Shown: in pieces, positions 1-45,375 of the stretch
Position numbering within the stretch: position 1 is the stretch's first letter
Layout: every line of letters starts with the position of its first letter
Source: Amoebidium appalachense
Lineage: Eukaryota > Ichthyosporea
Length of the DNA: 64,000 nt
Reading direction: 5' to 3'
Assembly: GCA_963693365.1 (NCBI GenBank)
Contig: CAVNZM010000005.1
Location: 10,354,001 to 10,418,000, forward strand
The notes under the pieces: model-generated
Told to the model about the DNA's origin: nothing
Seen by the model: only the letters and a program-made list of their open reading frames with translations
The model's database searches: none
Translations under genes and position numbers: made by a program

Positions 1-96
1 CTTATTATGCATACTCTCTATGATGGTTTGAATTCTGCATCGTGTTATCCGTTGTTCATGTGTACTTCATACTTTATGACGCCTTCAACCCCTCCC
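1..96 (+). mobile_element. SINE-like repeat, 3' fragment with poly-C tail
   Basis: Reverse complement of the part next to poly-G in the copy at 33421-33668: it shares the blocks cttattatgcatactct, gcatcgtgttatccgtt and gtgtacttc. It then runs directly into poly-C from about 95. A second, more degraded piece (gtacttcgtaccgtgcaa) lies at 180-210. It lies within the intron upstream of the exon at 325, in the sense orientation. Confidence 0.75.
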
Positions 97-324
97 CCCC
101 CCCCCCTCCCCCCTCCCCCCTCCCCCCCCCCCCCTTCCCCCCCCCCCCCCCCCCCCCCCCCCGTTTTTCGCTCATCCGCCATGCATTGTACTTCGTACCG
201 TGCAACAAGCAACCCGTTCCCCCCTCCCCTCCCCTCCCCCCCCCCCCCCCCTCCCCCCCCCTCTCCCCCCCCTTCTTCCTTCTTTTCCGCCTCCCTGCCT
301 GACCCCACCCCTTTCACCCCACAG

Positions 325-636
325 TGAGAAGTTGTGTTTCAAGGCCGGGTTTGACCCCGAGACTGTTGAGTATGTGAGGCGCAAGTCACAGGTCTACAAT
401 GCAGGCATAGTCGGTGGATATACGGATACGGTAAACCCCCCACCCCCCCTCCCTCCCCCCCCCCCCCCCCCTCCCCCTCACCTGGCCTCTGCTCCACTTC
501 TATTCTCTGTTTCTCTCTCTCCCTCCCCCCCCCCCCCCCCCCCCCCCCCCCCCGTCTCGCTCTTTCTAAAGCATATAAAGGTGGTCATCATAAACAGGCT
601 CTCTCTCCCTCCCTCCCTCCCTCCCTCCCTCCTTCC

Positions 637-689
<53 letters not shown>

Positions 690-773
690 CTCCCCCCCCC
701 CCCCCCCCCCCCTCTCTCCATCCCCCCCGCCCTCCCCCCCCCTCCTCCCTTGCCCCCCTCTCTTCTCTCTCTC

Positions 774-815
<42 letters not shown>

Positions 816-1800
816 CCCCCCCCCTCTCCCTCTCTCTCTCTTTCTCTCTCTTCCCCCCTCCCCTCCCCCCCCATCCTCCCTCTATCTCCCCAGCCCCTCC
901 CCTCCACACACACACCCCTCCCCAATGATGTCCTTCCAATCATCACCCGCTGACTCCACCCCTTTTGTGATATCCATCCAACTACACACTGACTTTAAAC
1001 CTGCCACCCATTCAGATCATGGAGTTTCTTGATCACATGGACCACTATCTGCACCTGTGCCCGGTGGTGCAGAACTGCAACATGCCCGTGTACAACTTTG
1101 TGCTTCACCACTACTTTGACGAGAAGATATACACAGGATTCCCTCTGAACAGGTGTGTGTGTTCGTGTGTGTGTGTGTGTGCGTGTGCGTGTGGGAGAGG
1201 TGTTGGGGGGGGGGGGGGGGGGAAATGGGGGGAATGGGTGTGTGTGGGTGGTTGGCTGGGGGTGGGGGTGGAGGGAGTGGTGTGGGTGTGGGTGTGTGTG
1301 TGTGAGCTTCGGGGGGGGGGGGGGGGGGGGGGGGGGGGGAATAGGGAGGGGAGTACTTGGTTTGTATTGTGTGTGTGTCAAGAGTGCGAGTGGGACTCGT
1401 GTGTACCTGTGTATGTTCGATGTGTGCTCAGGCGAGGATACATCCGTGCGTATGTGTTTGTGTGCATGTAACTGTGAGAGGTGTGGCTATTTATTATCGA
1501 TGTTTCTACGATCAGAGTTGAGCAAAGGAAACCCTGGTTTGGATGGAGGTGATCGGGGATCTGTGCGCGTGCTGCAGTAAAGGTTGTGGGTATAATCTGG
1601 CGTGGTTTCGTATTTTGCGGTGGTGGACGATCTCTATAGATACACCTTGCATATGTGTGTTCGCCCATTCATGTCGTCGTTTCGCTTTGCCTTCAGTTCT
1701 AACCCTCCCCCCCCCCCCCCCCCCCGCCCCCGTCGAAAACAACAGCCGTTTCTTTATGAAGGAAGAGGATCCGTTGGGAGTATACCTTATCCACAAGTAG
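325..1800 (+). CDS. Partial gene, last three exons; glycosyltransferase-like protein C-terminus
   Basis: Exons 325-430, 1016-1152 and 1746-1800 join in phase and end in TAG at 1798-1800. Acceptors are cccacag, cattcag and aacaacag; donors are gtaaac and gtgtgtg, the latter opening straight into a (GT)n tract. The encoded 100-residue C-terminus contains VYNAGIVGG, then a His/Tyr-rich stretch with PVVQNCNMP and VLHHYF, and ends in VYLIHK. The pattern 'xYNAGIxGG' followed by a late 'xIHK' resembles nucleotide-sugar glycosyltransferases, where a similar loop lies near the acceptor site and a C-terminal His can bind metal; this is resemblance only. The 5' exons lie left of the window, so domain order and start cannot be seen. 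The introns are almost entirely poly-C, (CT)n, poly-G and (GT)n. The exons are more certain than the function. Confidence 0.6.
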
Positions 1801-3171
1801 AGTGGAACGCTGCGCTCCACTTGTGGAATGCTGCGCTCCGGCGCATGTGCATGCAGGATGAATGCTCCTTGCGTGCACATGTACAGGCTTGGAGCAAGAA
1901 CCACACAGGAAAATTTGCCGCATTTTAAGCTCCCGTATGTACTCACACACACTGATCTACGCACACGAACACACACACACACACACACATACGGACATAC
2001 ACACGTAACACATCCATAGCACACGCCTGTGACAACGCCCAGATACATACATACATACATACATACGCACACAAACACAAACGCACATGGACCACATTAC
2101 ACCGTTGGTTGAAGAACACACAATTATACACGTACTCGCCCATCAAGCATACACACACGTTGGTAGTTTGAGATAAGTTTTGAAATTTTCGATATCTGCA
2201 GATAGGTTTGTTGATTAAGCAATACCGTCATTGTGTATGTGAGCAATAACGTCATTGTGTATGTCGAAGAGGTGAAAGTAATACCGTGAAATGTTTTTCG
2301 CGAATGGTAGTTTCTGAGGCATACAATTGATGATCATGCTCTCGAGAAAGATTGTTACACGTACATAAAACTGCATTCCAGTGTTATAAATTTCAGGTTT
2401 TCATGTGAACACAAACACAAGCACAAATAGGTGTATGGAGAGATACAGCAAGATTCAAAGTTTATCAAAGAAAGCGCATTATCTTTACACGGCAGATTGC
2501 ACAATTAACGGTATATTACTAGGTTTTGCAGAGTTCGTGTAGTCTTTCATGTACAAAATGCTTTTCGTGTAAGGAAGTTCGTGTATAATAGCGTGTACTT
2601 ACTAGATAAAACCCTTTTTGTGCCCACGTATGAAAAGCATGACATGTGGCATCTATATGATCAGAACTCCCGTTTTACTGATACCGCTTTAAAGGTTTAG
2701 TCTCACAAATCACATCTGTGCTGTGCACAGAACTTAAAAGAAACGTGTGAAGGTGGTTTCAGAACCTACTTGCACTGAGGCATGGCAAAATATTTCTTCC
2801 ATCCACATTAATTGGTCTAGTTACATTAATTGGTCTAGTTATTCTGGCCAGGGTCGACACCCGTGCATCCCCCCCCCCCCCCCCCCCCCCTTCTTCCCAT
2901 GCACACAGCTCCCCCACCCCCCTCCCTCCCCCCCCCCCCTCCCCCCCCCCCTTCTTCCCATGCACACAGCTCCCCCCCCCCCCCCCCCCCCCCCCCCCCT
3001 CGGAATGGGCTCTGCTTATCTCTCTGCTAACAGCTGTGGTTTGCACTCTGCATCGTGTTGTCCGTTTATGTGTACTTTCAATATAGCACATTCAACCCCC
3101 CCCCCCCCCCCCCCCCCCCCGGAGCCCCCCCCTCACAACCACACACACACACACGCACACACACACACGCG

Positions 3172-3219
<48 letters not shown>

Positions 3220-4528
3220 GGCGTCATCCTAATTGCAACCTGCCTCACCCTGCTCGGGGCATTCACCACTCCAATTGAAAACGGGTTTCTACAGTTTCCT
3301 TATTTGTAGTGCATAGTACATCGTGCACATGTACATTCTCATGATCACGTGTATTCACCCATATCCAGTCCACACACACATGATCATGACTCACGTGCCC
3401 GTTCTAATACTTCAGCATAATATTATCAATGCTATTCACACGTGTACGCGTGCTTTAAATTCTCTTGCACACATTCCGAAGTGTACAATGGCAAATGCTC
3501 AGTAACCGTGAGGGCGTCACACGTACGGTGGCCCTTAGACGTCGACAGAGGCACGCATGTAGACACACACAGTCACTATCATATCCATTTGTTTTACTAA
3601 TAGCTATAGACAGCTGAAGAAGATTTGTGTGTAGCAAACAAAGGTGCTCGGAGATATGTGCGTGGCTGGAGTGTAGGAGAAGGCATGGGGAACCACGTGC
3701 ACCGGTATCACCATCTATCTACACTGCACACATGTACTGTCCCATGAGCCCTTTGTGCTAACGTCGGTGAACCGGCGTGCTTGCGCCCTTGTGCCGCCTA
3801 TTTACAGGTTTCTCCCCATGAGATCGACTTGCCGTGGCGGGGTATAACCCGGAGTATAACCATCGCATGCATGCATGTGCGCATGCATAAACACGTACAT
3901 ATGCATGCAACACTGGCAGAATCTACACATGCGCACATTTACACATATTCCTCCATATCCCAGACCAGATTTTCGATCTTCTTCGGGCTATGTATGGTTA
4001 TATACATACTGATACTCATGCATTATGACACATGCAAAGCGGGCCCTACAAATCAGAAGACAGCAACAATACATGTACACGTGCCTATAACCGAGCAACA
4101 CACACACACACACGCAAGCACATACACTATGACACTCACGCAAAATTCACTCAGTTGCTACTGTTTCACAGACACGTACAGAGAATTCATCGATTCTGCA
4201 CATTTCATTCAGTAGTATGCTTTATGATTGCGGCCATCACGGATGAACCAATCAGGTTTAACTTTATTTTTTAGCTGGTACAACATTCGATCACACTGTC
4301 TTTAGGAAATCGCAAGTACACACCACTCCCACTTGACAGCACTATGGATATTCCCCCCCCCCACCCACCCACCCCACCAAAGGCGCTATGTCCAGGAGTC
4401 TCTTATAAGGAACATATGTGTGTTTTCGAGCAATCACCAATATTCCGGTAACTGCAAGCTACAGTAGGGCGCCCATCCCTGCCCATAATCATTTTGCATC
4501 TACAAAACTAAGCAACCCCCCCCCCCTC

Positions 4529-4568
<40 letters not shown>

Positions 4569-4716
4569 GCGCCCGTCCACACACACACACACACAAAAAA
4601 GAAAGAAAGAAAGAAAGAAAGAAAAGGAAAGGAAAAGGAAGAAAAAAGAAGAGAAAAAAAAGGGAAAGAAAACGAGCGAGGGAGGGGGAAAAGAATAGAA
4701 GGCTAAAACCAAACAT
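1801..4716. other. Intergenic, no gene recognised
   Basis: About 2.9 kb between convergent genes. 1930-2100 holds CA-rich sequence; 2160-2860 is AT-rich unique DNA with no long open frame; 2870-3000 is poly-C broken by two copies of ttcttcccatgcacacagctcccc, a short tandem duplication. 3003-3100 is a SINE-like fragment and 3130-3220 a (CA)n tract. 3240-4400 is unique sequence with short open frames that show no splice or domain support. The poly-C run at 4517-4566 and an A/G-rich stretch precede the DNAJC8 stop codon. Confidence 0.6.
3003..3100 (+). mobile_element. SINE-like repeat, 3' fragment with poly-C tail
   Basis: Contains gaatgggctctgcttat, ctctgcatcgtgttgtccg and tatgtgtactttc in the same order as the reverse complement of the longer copies, and passes directly into poly-C at 3100. 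Confidence 0.7.
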
Positions 4717-12269
<7,553 letters not shown>

Positions 12270-12973
12270 GTTCGCTGATTTTTTGGCACAAACTTGCACA
12301 CCAACTATATAGTAGCTCTAGCTTAATCTGTTATTCAAAAAACCAAGATGCGTGGACGCCATAAAAGGACCGTCCAGCTATGAAATACTGAAAGAGACTG
12401 TGTGAAACACCCCACCCATGCAACGCAAATCTCTACACTGCAGTGCTAAGATGACGTCTTGGTGCCGTGTGAACATCACCAAGTCAACCCTGGTGTGCAA
12501 GTCACTCTAAATATCAAAGAGCCTCTCTCCAAATCGTCAGAGATTCGCCCTTGAATGAAATAAAAAATGGCATGCAAAACATGACCATAGACACGCAAAC
12601 CCTCGGTGATACGACTGAAACTTGGATTTGCGGATCGCGAAAGGTGAGTGAGCCGATAGTCTAAAACTGCATACTTATGCCAACCACATGCCCATAAACA
12701 TACTAGGATTAATGACGTCATGGTAGAGCCTACCTTTTTGGCGGGAAATTTTTTGAAAGGCTTTTTGACTGCATGCATGCATGCGCAACAAAACAAGCGC
12801 AGTAGTCAAATTAACCTTTCACAATCCTTCACCTTTACTCCTTTATTATATATATCATACTGTGGTTGTGGCCTACAGGAATCCCCCATTTCCTTGTCCG
12901 GATAGGCCAGAATCGTTTTCATTGGTGGTGAACATGGTTTAGCCACCTGGCCGGGAACTAGAAAAACCTAAAA
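12270..12973. promoter_or_regulatory. Divergent promoter region between DNAJC8 and the UCH deubiquitinase
   Basis: 704 bp separate the two start codons, which face away from each other. This stretch lacks the homopolymers and microsatellites that fill the introns on both sides, which fits a functional region. It contains gcatgcatgcatgcgca near 12770 and ttattatatatatcatac near 12842. Transcription start sites cannot be placed from sequence alone. Confidence 0.5.
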
Positions 12974-20551
<7,578 letters not shown>

Positions 20552-20593
20552 GTGTGTGTGTGTGTAGGGGGGTGGGGGTGGGGGTGTGTGTGT

Positions 20594-20642
<49 letters not shown>

Positions 20643-20840
20643 GAGGGGGGGGAGGCTCACATAGATTAACGATTTTCGTGGTGTGTACAGACATGTGGCA
20701 GGTGAAGGTGGGCAGGCGCACTGTAGGGCACATATAGTGATACAAAAACACGAACATGCACACACACACACATGTATGCATGCTCACGATGACAAGTACA
20801 CGAACACATGTGTGCTTGTGTGTGCGCACACACGCACGTG

Positions 20841-20877
<37 letters not shown>

Positions 20878-20947
20878 ACACACACACATCACACATACAC
20901 ACGTGCAAGATACTATGCATGGTTTTTTTTTTGTTTTTTTTTTGTGT

Positions 20948-21006
<59 letters not shown>

Positions 21007-21445
21007 TCGGGATGTCTATCTAGCCGGCCATGTGCGTAAAGCCTGTGTAGAGGCAATAATTATGCAACGGGGAATTTTTTAACTGGTGTTTGATATTGCT
21101 ATTATTCTGCTACTATTCTGCTAAGTTGCTATTATTCACCCCACGAGTTGGGTTAAGACAGTATGATAGTATTTTGACTGAAAGCACACTCTCTTTTGGG
21201 TGTACATATATATGTCTGCCTATATGTGGGACTTCGAAAGCACAGTGTGTGTAATTGTCTTGAAGTTCATATACGCCAGAATGGCAAGACACTCTTTATA
21301 CGTACATGTAGCTCTAGATATATGCGGTGTGAAAATGCGTAGTTGTGTACTCGTTCTTCGGAAACAAAGATAATGAGACAGATTGCAATTTCCGGAACAA
21401 GGCCTACTTACGTTCATTTTAGTGTGTGCCTCCCCCTCCAGCCCC

Positions 21446-21476
<31 letters not shown>

Positions 21477-22416
21477 AAAAAAAAAAAAGAAAAACACACA
21501 CACACACACACCACTAGTACCACCACGGGACCCCCCTCCACACACGCACATGTACAGGCACACACACAAGTACAGAGCTCTTGTAGCTACTCCACCGGTA
21601 TTCCACCCACCCACACCATATATAGTTACACCCCTTTGCCCCCACATGTAGACCTCGAGCACCCAAGCCCAACTCCTCGTAGCTCCCCCAGCCCCTCCTC
21701 CTCTACAACCCCCCCCCCCCCCCCCCCCCCCCTTTTTCTCACGGCTCCTTCCGACCCTCGCGGCCAGCCTCTCATCGTACCTAAAATCATCCAACAGGTA
21801 CACACGTGCAGTGCATACACAAAAACACCACGTATTATGTGACGTACATTAATTATATTTTATAAAGCTACGCCGCAAACTGCAACACAATTAAAACAGA
21901 TACACGTGTGCGAGACCACATACGACATGCATGATATACAGGGGTCGAAAAGTCAATAAAATTATCAGACACTGTCATCTTTAATGTTGTTACTTCATAG
22001 CAGCTGTACTTAGACTCGTTTAACATTTATTATATAATACTGTAAGGTACGGTGTAATTTCAGCGGATCAATCATTCGTTGAAAGGTGCACTACCCCCCC
22101 CCCCCCCCCCTCCCCCCCCCCCCCCCCCTCCCCCGCCCGGCCCCCCTCCCCCCCCCCGCCCCCCGTCAATAGAAAAGAGCCACGAACCGTTAGCAGGAAG
22201 CAAGTTACAACGACTAAAAACGAGTTAATATGCTTATAATTACTGGACTAGCTTGACCTATATTCTAGGAATGCGTATTGCATTATGATACACACCTTTC
22301 GGTCAATAAATGCCATACAAAACTGCACAGAGCCAGCAAGAGAGACTTGTTAATTGGGACTAATGAGATAAGAAAAGCACGACGTCTTATCGCGCACACA
22401 CATTTTTCATGTTTCA
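20552..22416. other. Downstream of the UCH gene; no confident gene
   Basis: 3' flank with poly-G runs (about 20595-20640 and 20962-21004), CA tracts and a C/A-rich block. One stretch, 21652-21797, has acceptor-like atgtag, an open Ser/Pro-rich frame ending VPKIIQQ and a caacag/gtacac donor. The opposite strand is equally open there, so it is not called as an exon. 21840-22400 is AT-rich unique sequence with C runs at 22095-22165. Confidence 0.5.
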
Positions 22417-22604
22417 ATGCCAGAACCGTTTAGTGGTTTGCCAGCGCGCGAATAATTTGTACCGTGTGCTGCTTACTCCGTGTTTAGATTTTCAGTGTTT
22501 TTTAGCTTCCATGCCAGAACCGTTAAGTGGTTTGTCAGCGCGCGAATAATTTGTACCGTGTGCTGCTTACTCCGTGTTTAGATTTTCAGTGTTTTTTAGC
22601 TATG
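22417..22604. repeat. 94-bp tandem duplication
   Basis: Two adjacent units beginning atgccagaaccgtt at 22417 and 22511. They differ at only a few positions, for example tttagtgg against ttaagtgg and ttgccagc against ttgtcagc. Confidence 0.95.
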
Positions 22605-22846
22605 TTTCCACACACGTGCAAGCATGCTCGTGTGTGTCCTGTCTGTGTGTATATCGAGCATCTATGTAGATACAGCAGCGGCAACACCTACGAATATATC
22701 TGCACGCTCTAGAACGTGCGCAGATAGTTTGTATTTCTCTTGCTGGTGTGTATATGCTCGAAGGAGAGTTTTATAGGTGAGTGTGTTTTCTGTATCGTTC
22801 ATCATACAAAGTCCCTTTCGGAACAGCCTCATGCTGAATGCATTTT

Positions 22847-23332
22847 CTAATGCTGTGTGCAATCCCCACATGGCTTCCCTCTGCCTCTGTCCTGTGCCGC
22901 CAACACCCAGTCGATCCACGAAGAACTTTGACCACAGAGCGGACACGCACACCCCGTTGAACATTCAATCACTTGCACTTGCACGGTCACAACGGTAGTT
23001 TTAGCTGATTTCTTGAACGTGTTACGCACATGTGTATACTCTCCAGCCGTACAATCACACCCATGTTCTTGTTTCCGACTTCCTTTTCCCCCCTCTTCCC
23101 TCATCTCTTCCCTCATCGCATCCAACTTCCACGTCCCTGCTCTCAAGTCCCTTTCCTCATCTGCCCCTGGAACTTCCGTAACGACCACATTTTCAGCAAA
23201 ACGAAGCACCTTGTTTGATGGACTTCTGGTAATTTCAGACGCGGGACAGTCACCAAGATTCATTCTCAAAGGAAAACTCGGGTCAGGAAAGCTGGCTGCA
23301 AGCATAACCAGCGCTGAACCATTAGGTGGCAT
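22847..23332 (-). CDS. Hypothetical protein, doubtful ORF
   Basis: An open frame of 161 codons from ATG at 23332 in a region free of simple repeats. It contains NKVLRFAENVVVTEVPG followed by a charged helix-like stretch (RAGTWKLDAMREEMREE). A K-V-x-R/F pattern before an acidic, ER-rich segment is reminiscent of PP1-binding RVxF proteins, but I do not recognise the family. Beyond about 22925 two other frames are also open toward 22662; a short intron ending ...ggcggcacag near 22885 could link them, so the 3' end is unresolved. No neighbour suggests a function. Confidence 0.35.
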   Translation of the reverse strand: MPPNGSALVMLAASFPDPSFPLRMNLGDCPASEITRSPSNKVLRFAENVVVTEVPGADEERDLRAGTWKLDAMREEMREEGGKGSRKQEHGCDCTAGEYTHVRNTFKKSAKTTVVTVQVQVIECSTGCACPLCGQSSSWIDWVLAAQDRGRGKPCGDCTQH

Positions 23333-25731
23333 GTTTTGACTCGAGCCCTAGAAGAAGGGTCTTTTTGCCGCCTGCTGAAAACTAGTTTTTGGCCCCTCGT
23401 TCGGCGAGTTGTGCAGCCCTTATTCCTTCTGCCCGCGCTATAGGAAAAGAAATTCCAGCTATCAATATCAGTTGGATATAGAACAACAAAAAAGTAGGAA
23501 TATATCAGAAATAGAGTCAAAAAGTGAGGTGAGCTTGTCACCTGTGACCAACGGGATAAACCGTGTTCGAAGTTTGTGTGCTTGTGTGTCTATGCAGGGC
23601 ACACTGCAACGTAAAACTGTGATGCTCAGTCTGTGGGAAAAGAAGGCACTTCCTCAAATTGTAAGTAGATACAAACACCATTATGCGTAGTTTTTGTTAT
23701 ACCCTTTAAATATGCTATTATGTTATCCAAATTCTGGATCGGATGTTAAAGTAGTTCTTTTACTTTTGAAAAGCGGATGAAGTAATGAGCATGACTCAGT
23801 GTGTGGACAGATGGATTCAACCTCGTTGTTTTGGGTCCAGCATAAGGGCTGTAAAATGGAATATATAAACACCGGAATAAATGAATAATGTAAGCTTTTC
23901 TGTAGAAGTAAAATAGAAAAAAGAAAATAAAAAACTGTTTTATTGGCTTTTGAGGAGGAACATTTGTAGCCATGTAGAATGAGCAGCAATAAGCGGTGAT
24001 CTAAACATTTTCCGCATTTAGCTATACAATCAACGCCATGATTGGCGATCGACTGCCAGTGGATACCGATGCTCTGAGATCTCATTGTGGAATGTCCCAG
24101 TTGCTGTCCTATTGATATTGTAACAGACCAATAGTTTTTTTTAATATATTATGCACTGCCCTCTAAATTAACAACAAAACAATTAACTTTTAGTGCTATG
24201 TTTTTTAATACTAGATCACAGCTTTGTAACAGGCTCCAAGAGCCACATGTTGGCGAATCACGTTAGTTCATTACGTGTTCCGAAAAGGCTTCTTTGTTCC
24301 GCCCCGAGTTCCGCCAGCACCCTCGAGGCTCACAAGGCCCAAACAAACACTGGCACGTACTGACGGTGCCTGGGCTGCTATGAACTTGCCGTTCGCCTCA
24401 CACCCATCTATTTTTCCTTACACTCTCACGACCGCGTGCATGCTTTCTCTCGCGGCGGGCTCTACGGTCCCGAGAGTCCAGTGTTCGCTGTGTGTGTAAG
24501 GAAATATACGAGTCACCTCAAGAGGTGACAGAAACAAACAACACAAACACAGACATCGAAAGAGAAGAGTATGAATATTCTTACTTTTTTTATTGTTATA
24601 TAATAACTTTTTTTTTTTGGCGCGCAAAAACTTTATTGCTTTTTATAACGTAAATAAACTCTACCAAGCACACGTCAGCATGCGTCAACCTATGCATTTC
24701 GACATTCAATTAATTTGGGCTTATCTTGTGTCGACCCTTAACTTCAGTGAAGAGAATGGCTTCTTTCATGATCGAGCACGCATGCCGGTGGGCCTAAGGC
24801 TCTTCGTACACACAAAAAATCTGTGAAAACACACAAGCGCATGAATAATCAGTACCAGCACAACATGTACAGTGCACGTGTGTGACCGCACACACGTGCA
24901 TGCACATGCACAAAAGCTTTGCAAATTTGGCAACAGTGCCTCAGAATGTTGGCCCAGGGGCTCATAGATTAGGGGTGGGTGCTGGGAGGGGAGGGGGGGG
25001 GGGGGGGGGGTCCGGACATCTCGGAACACTAACATGCATGAAATGCACCACACAGTGGCACAAAGGGACGTGATTGCAAGACGTGAAAAGTGCAGGCTTC
25101 AAGTAATTTTATTGTTCGAAATATGCATTGATAAAAAGGCTATGTCGCATACCGAGAATATATTTATGAAGCTTGGAGAGTATCCACTTTCTCTTCACAA
25201 ACTGAATCTAATGGAAAACACAGCCAGGCCACGATTCTGTACATGTGGGCTATGATCCTGCATGCAATTGCAAGCGGAGGCCACAGCCGCATCTTTGTGT
25301 CAATGTACTGAGGTAGCTCATACTGCTACAGTAAACCCCACATCAACATCTGAAATCAGGCCACACCTGTAACAGAGGCCTCTTAAGAGAAAATCGCAGT
25401 AACCGTAACACGCGTAAGTTAAACCTAGACCCTTCAATATCACTAATAAAACCTATTGTCATTGCTCCCTAGTGGATGGAAAACGTATTGTCATGGATCT
25501 ATACTAATTATTTGATTTATCATAACCATGTAAATCAAGCAAAAGACGGAAGGCCTCGAGAGCAGAAGTAGCAAGCAGGTGCAACTACCTACAGTCGTTT
25601 CCCACATAATTTTTACTAGCACCTGCCCACCCCCCTCCCCGCACCCCCCACCCCCAGACACACACACACACACACACACACATATATCAATGCACGGAAA
25701 CAAGAGAATATAAACATCTAAATTAGCTTAC
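23333..25731. other. No gene recognised
   Basis: Mostly AT-rich unique DNA with few repeats: a poly-G run at 24994-25010 and (CA)n at 25658-25682. The segment 24981 to 24766 on the - strand follows a C/T-rich tract and ccag, is open for 72 codons in phase 0 (HPPLIYEPLGQHSEALL...) and could be the terminal exon of the RhoGEF, whose last confident donor is at 25731. This is weak. A 75-codon + frame at 24275-24499 has no splice or domain support. Confidence 0.45.
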
Positions 25732-43192
<17,461 letters not shown>

Positions 43193-43877
43193 TTCCTCTC
43201 AGTAGGGGCCCAGTGCGGACCAGGGATGCAGATGTTTAGAAAGATCCGGATGGTGTTCTAACAGAAAAAACCGAATTCTACAAGTCAAAAGGGTCAGCAC
43301 GCTACAAACCCATGGATATAAGATTATACTCGCTTTATTTCCCTCACTCAAAAAAATTGTGCTTTGACCGTAATACCTGGATTGTCTTCGGGATCTGAGA
43401 AATCATAGAAAAGGTAGTTTCCTCCCTTTGCATGAACACTAAATCTTGCATCAAAAAAAGGGAGCTAGACGTCCAAGCAACTATCAGTACGTCACCGTTT
43501 GTGTGGCTTTTTTGGGCGAGAAACAGCGAGAACATACAGATGCTAAACAACCATACTCTGTGTGTGTTTCGGAGCTTTTCCTACGACACCGATCGACCGG
43601 GACTGAAGAAAGCTGGTCGACCGACTGAACAGCTGGAAGCTGGTATACGTATGCGCAAAAGAGCGCAAAAAATAATAGCAACATAAATTCAGTAAACGAT
43701 TAACTAATTTGACAGTTGCCACACTTCCATTTTTTTTCGCCCACACATTCAAAGTAATTTTCTCACTTCGATATGTCGAGATAAAATTTTTGCAAGCCTT
43801 ATCGGATGGATGTTAGGCTGGCCCTACAAAAACTTTGTCACACACAGTGCAGCTGCAGGATCCGGAGAGCCGCATGC

Positions 43878-43959
43878 ATGACCGACGTCGACAAGAAACC
43901 GTTTTGGAGAACGAGAGAGGGTATACAGAGTAGACGATGTGTGTGTGTGCGTGTGTGTA

Positions 43960-43991
<32 letters not shown>

Positions 43992-44043
43992 GAGTGCGTG
44001 TGAGTGTGTGTGTGTGGTGTGTGTGTGTGTGTGTGTGCGTGTG

Positions 44044-44137
<94 letters not shown>

Positions 44138-44223
44138 TGTGTGTGGAATGTGTGTGTGTGTGTGTGGGCGTGTGCGTGGGTGGCTGGGTGGCTGGGTGGC
44201 TGGGTGGGTAGGCGTGCGCCTGT

Positions 44224-44255
<32 letters not shown>

Positions 44256-44365
44256 GGCGTGTGCTTGGGTGGCTGGGTGGCTGGGTGGCTGGGTGGGTAG
44301 GCGTGCGCCTGTGGATTGTGTGTGTGTATGTGTGTGCCTGTGTGTGTACGTGTGTGTACGTGTGT

Positions 44366-44429
<64 letters not shown>

Positions 44430-45083
44430 CTAGTGCGCCTGATTCCTCACGGTGTAACCTGTTGTACTGATTGTCTGACTGGGTCTGATATCTCAAAAGT
44501 ATGAATAAACTGACTTTGATTTATTATTATTTTTGCTGTATAATGCATCAATACCAATATCATCCTTTCTTAGTTCAATGGGCCGGGGTAATAACATGCA
44601 AGGACCCTCGGTGGTCTGGCAGGTGGGGGAAAGAAGGGGGGCCGGGGGTGGGGTGGGGTGGTGGTGCTGGTGGTGCTGGTGGGGGGGGGGGGGGCTTGTG
44701 GGTACAACGGGGAAGAGTGGGGGGAGGGGGGAGGGGGGGCAGGGAGGGGAACGGAGGCTGGAGCCGAACCCGGCGATTTTATGTAGGCACCGTTGTGCTT
44801 ATCCACAGTGGAGACTGAGGCGGGCACGCTGGAAACCACCCACGAGCTGACACACACACACACACACAATACACAGACACGTCCACAAACACACAGGCAC
44901 TATTCCGCACACGCAATCACTCACACAAACTAATGTGCCCGCAAGTACACTTGTACCTTGGCAACTTTCGGGTCTTTGGAACCAACGTGCCAGGGTGCAG
45001 TGAGAGGGGGCTAGGGAGGGACGGGCGAGGCGAGGGGGCGGGGGGGGGAGAGGGGGAGGGATCAAGGTTCAACCCCTCCCCCC

Positions 45084-45114
<31 letters not shown>

Positions 45115-45128
45115 AAAAAAAAACCACT

Positions 45129-45196
<68 letters not shown>

Positions 45197-45344
45197 GACA
45201 CACACACACCTCCTCCCTTTCTCAAATCCTGTTGTTGGCTTGTCATCCCTAAGAATGGGCTTCTTTTTGTGTGTGTGGATCTGCAATGTCACCTTGCAAC
45301 CTGCATTGTGTTACCCGTCGTGTGTACTTCGTACCTAAGCAATA

Positions 45345-45375
<31 letters not shown>

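Noticed and set aside
21652-21797. Possible + strand exon ending VPKIIQQ at a caacag/gtacac donor
   Set aside because: The minus strand is just as open there, with its own acceptor-like attttag, and no partner exon was found on either strand.
44821-44860. + strand reading [13 protein letters not shown] after ttatccacag
   Set aside because: No donor follows on that strand; the minus strand has a proper acceptor and a phase-compatible upstream exon.
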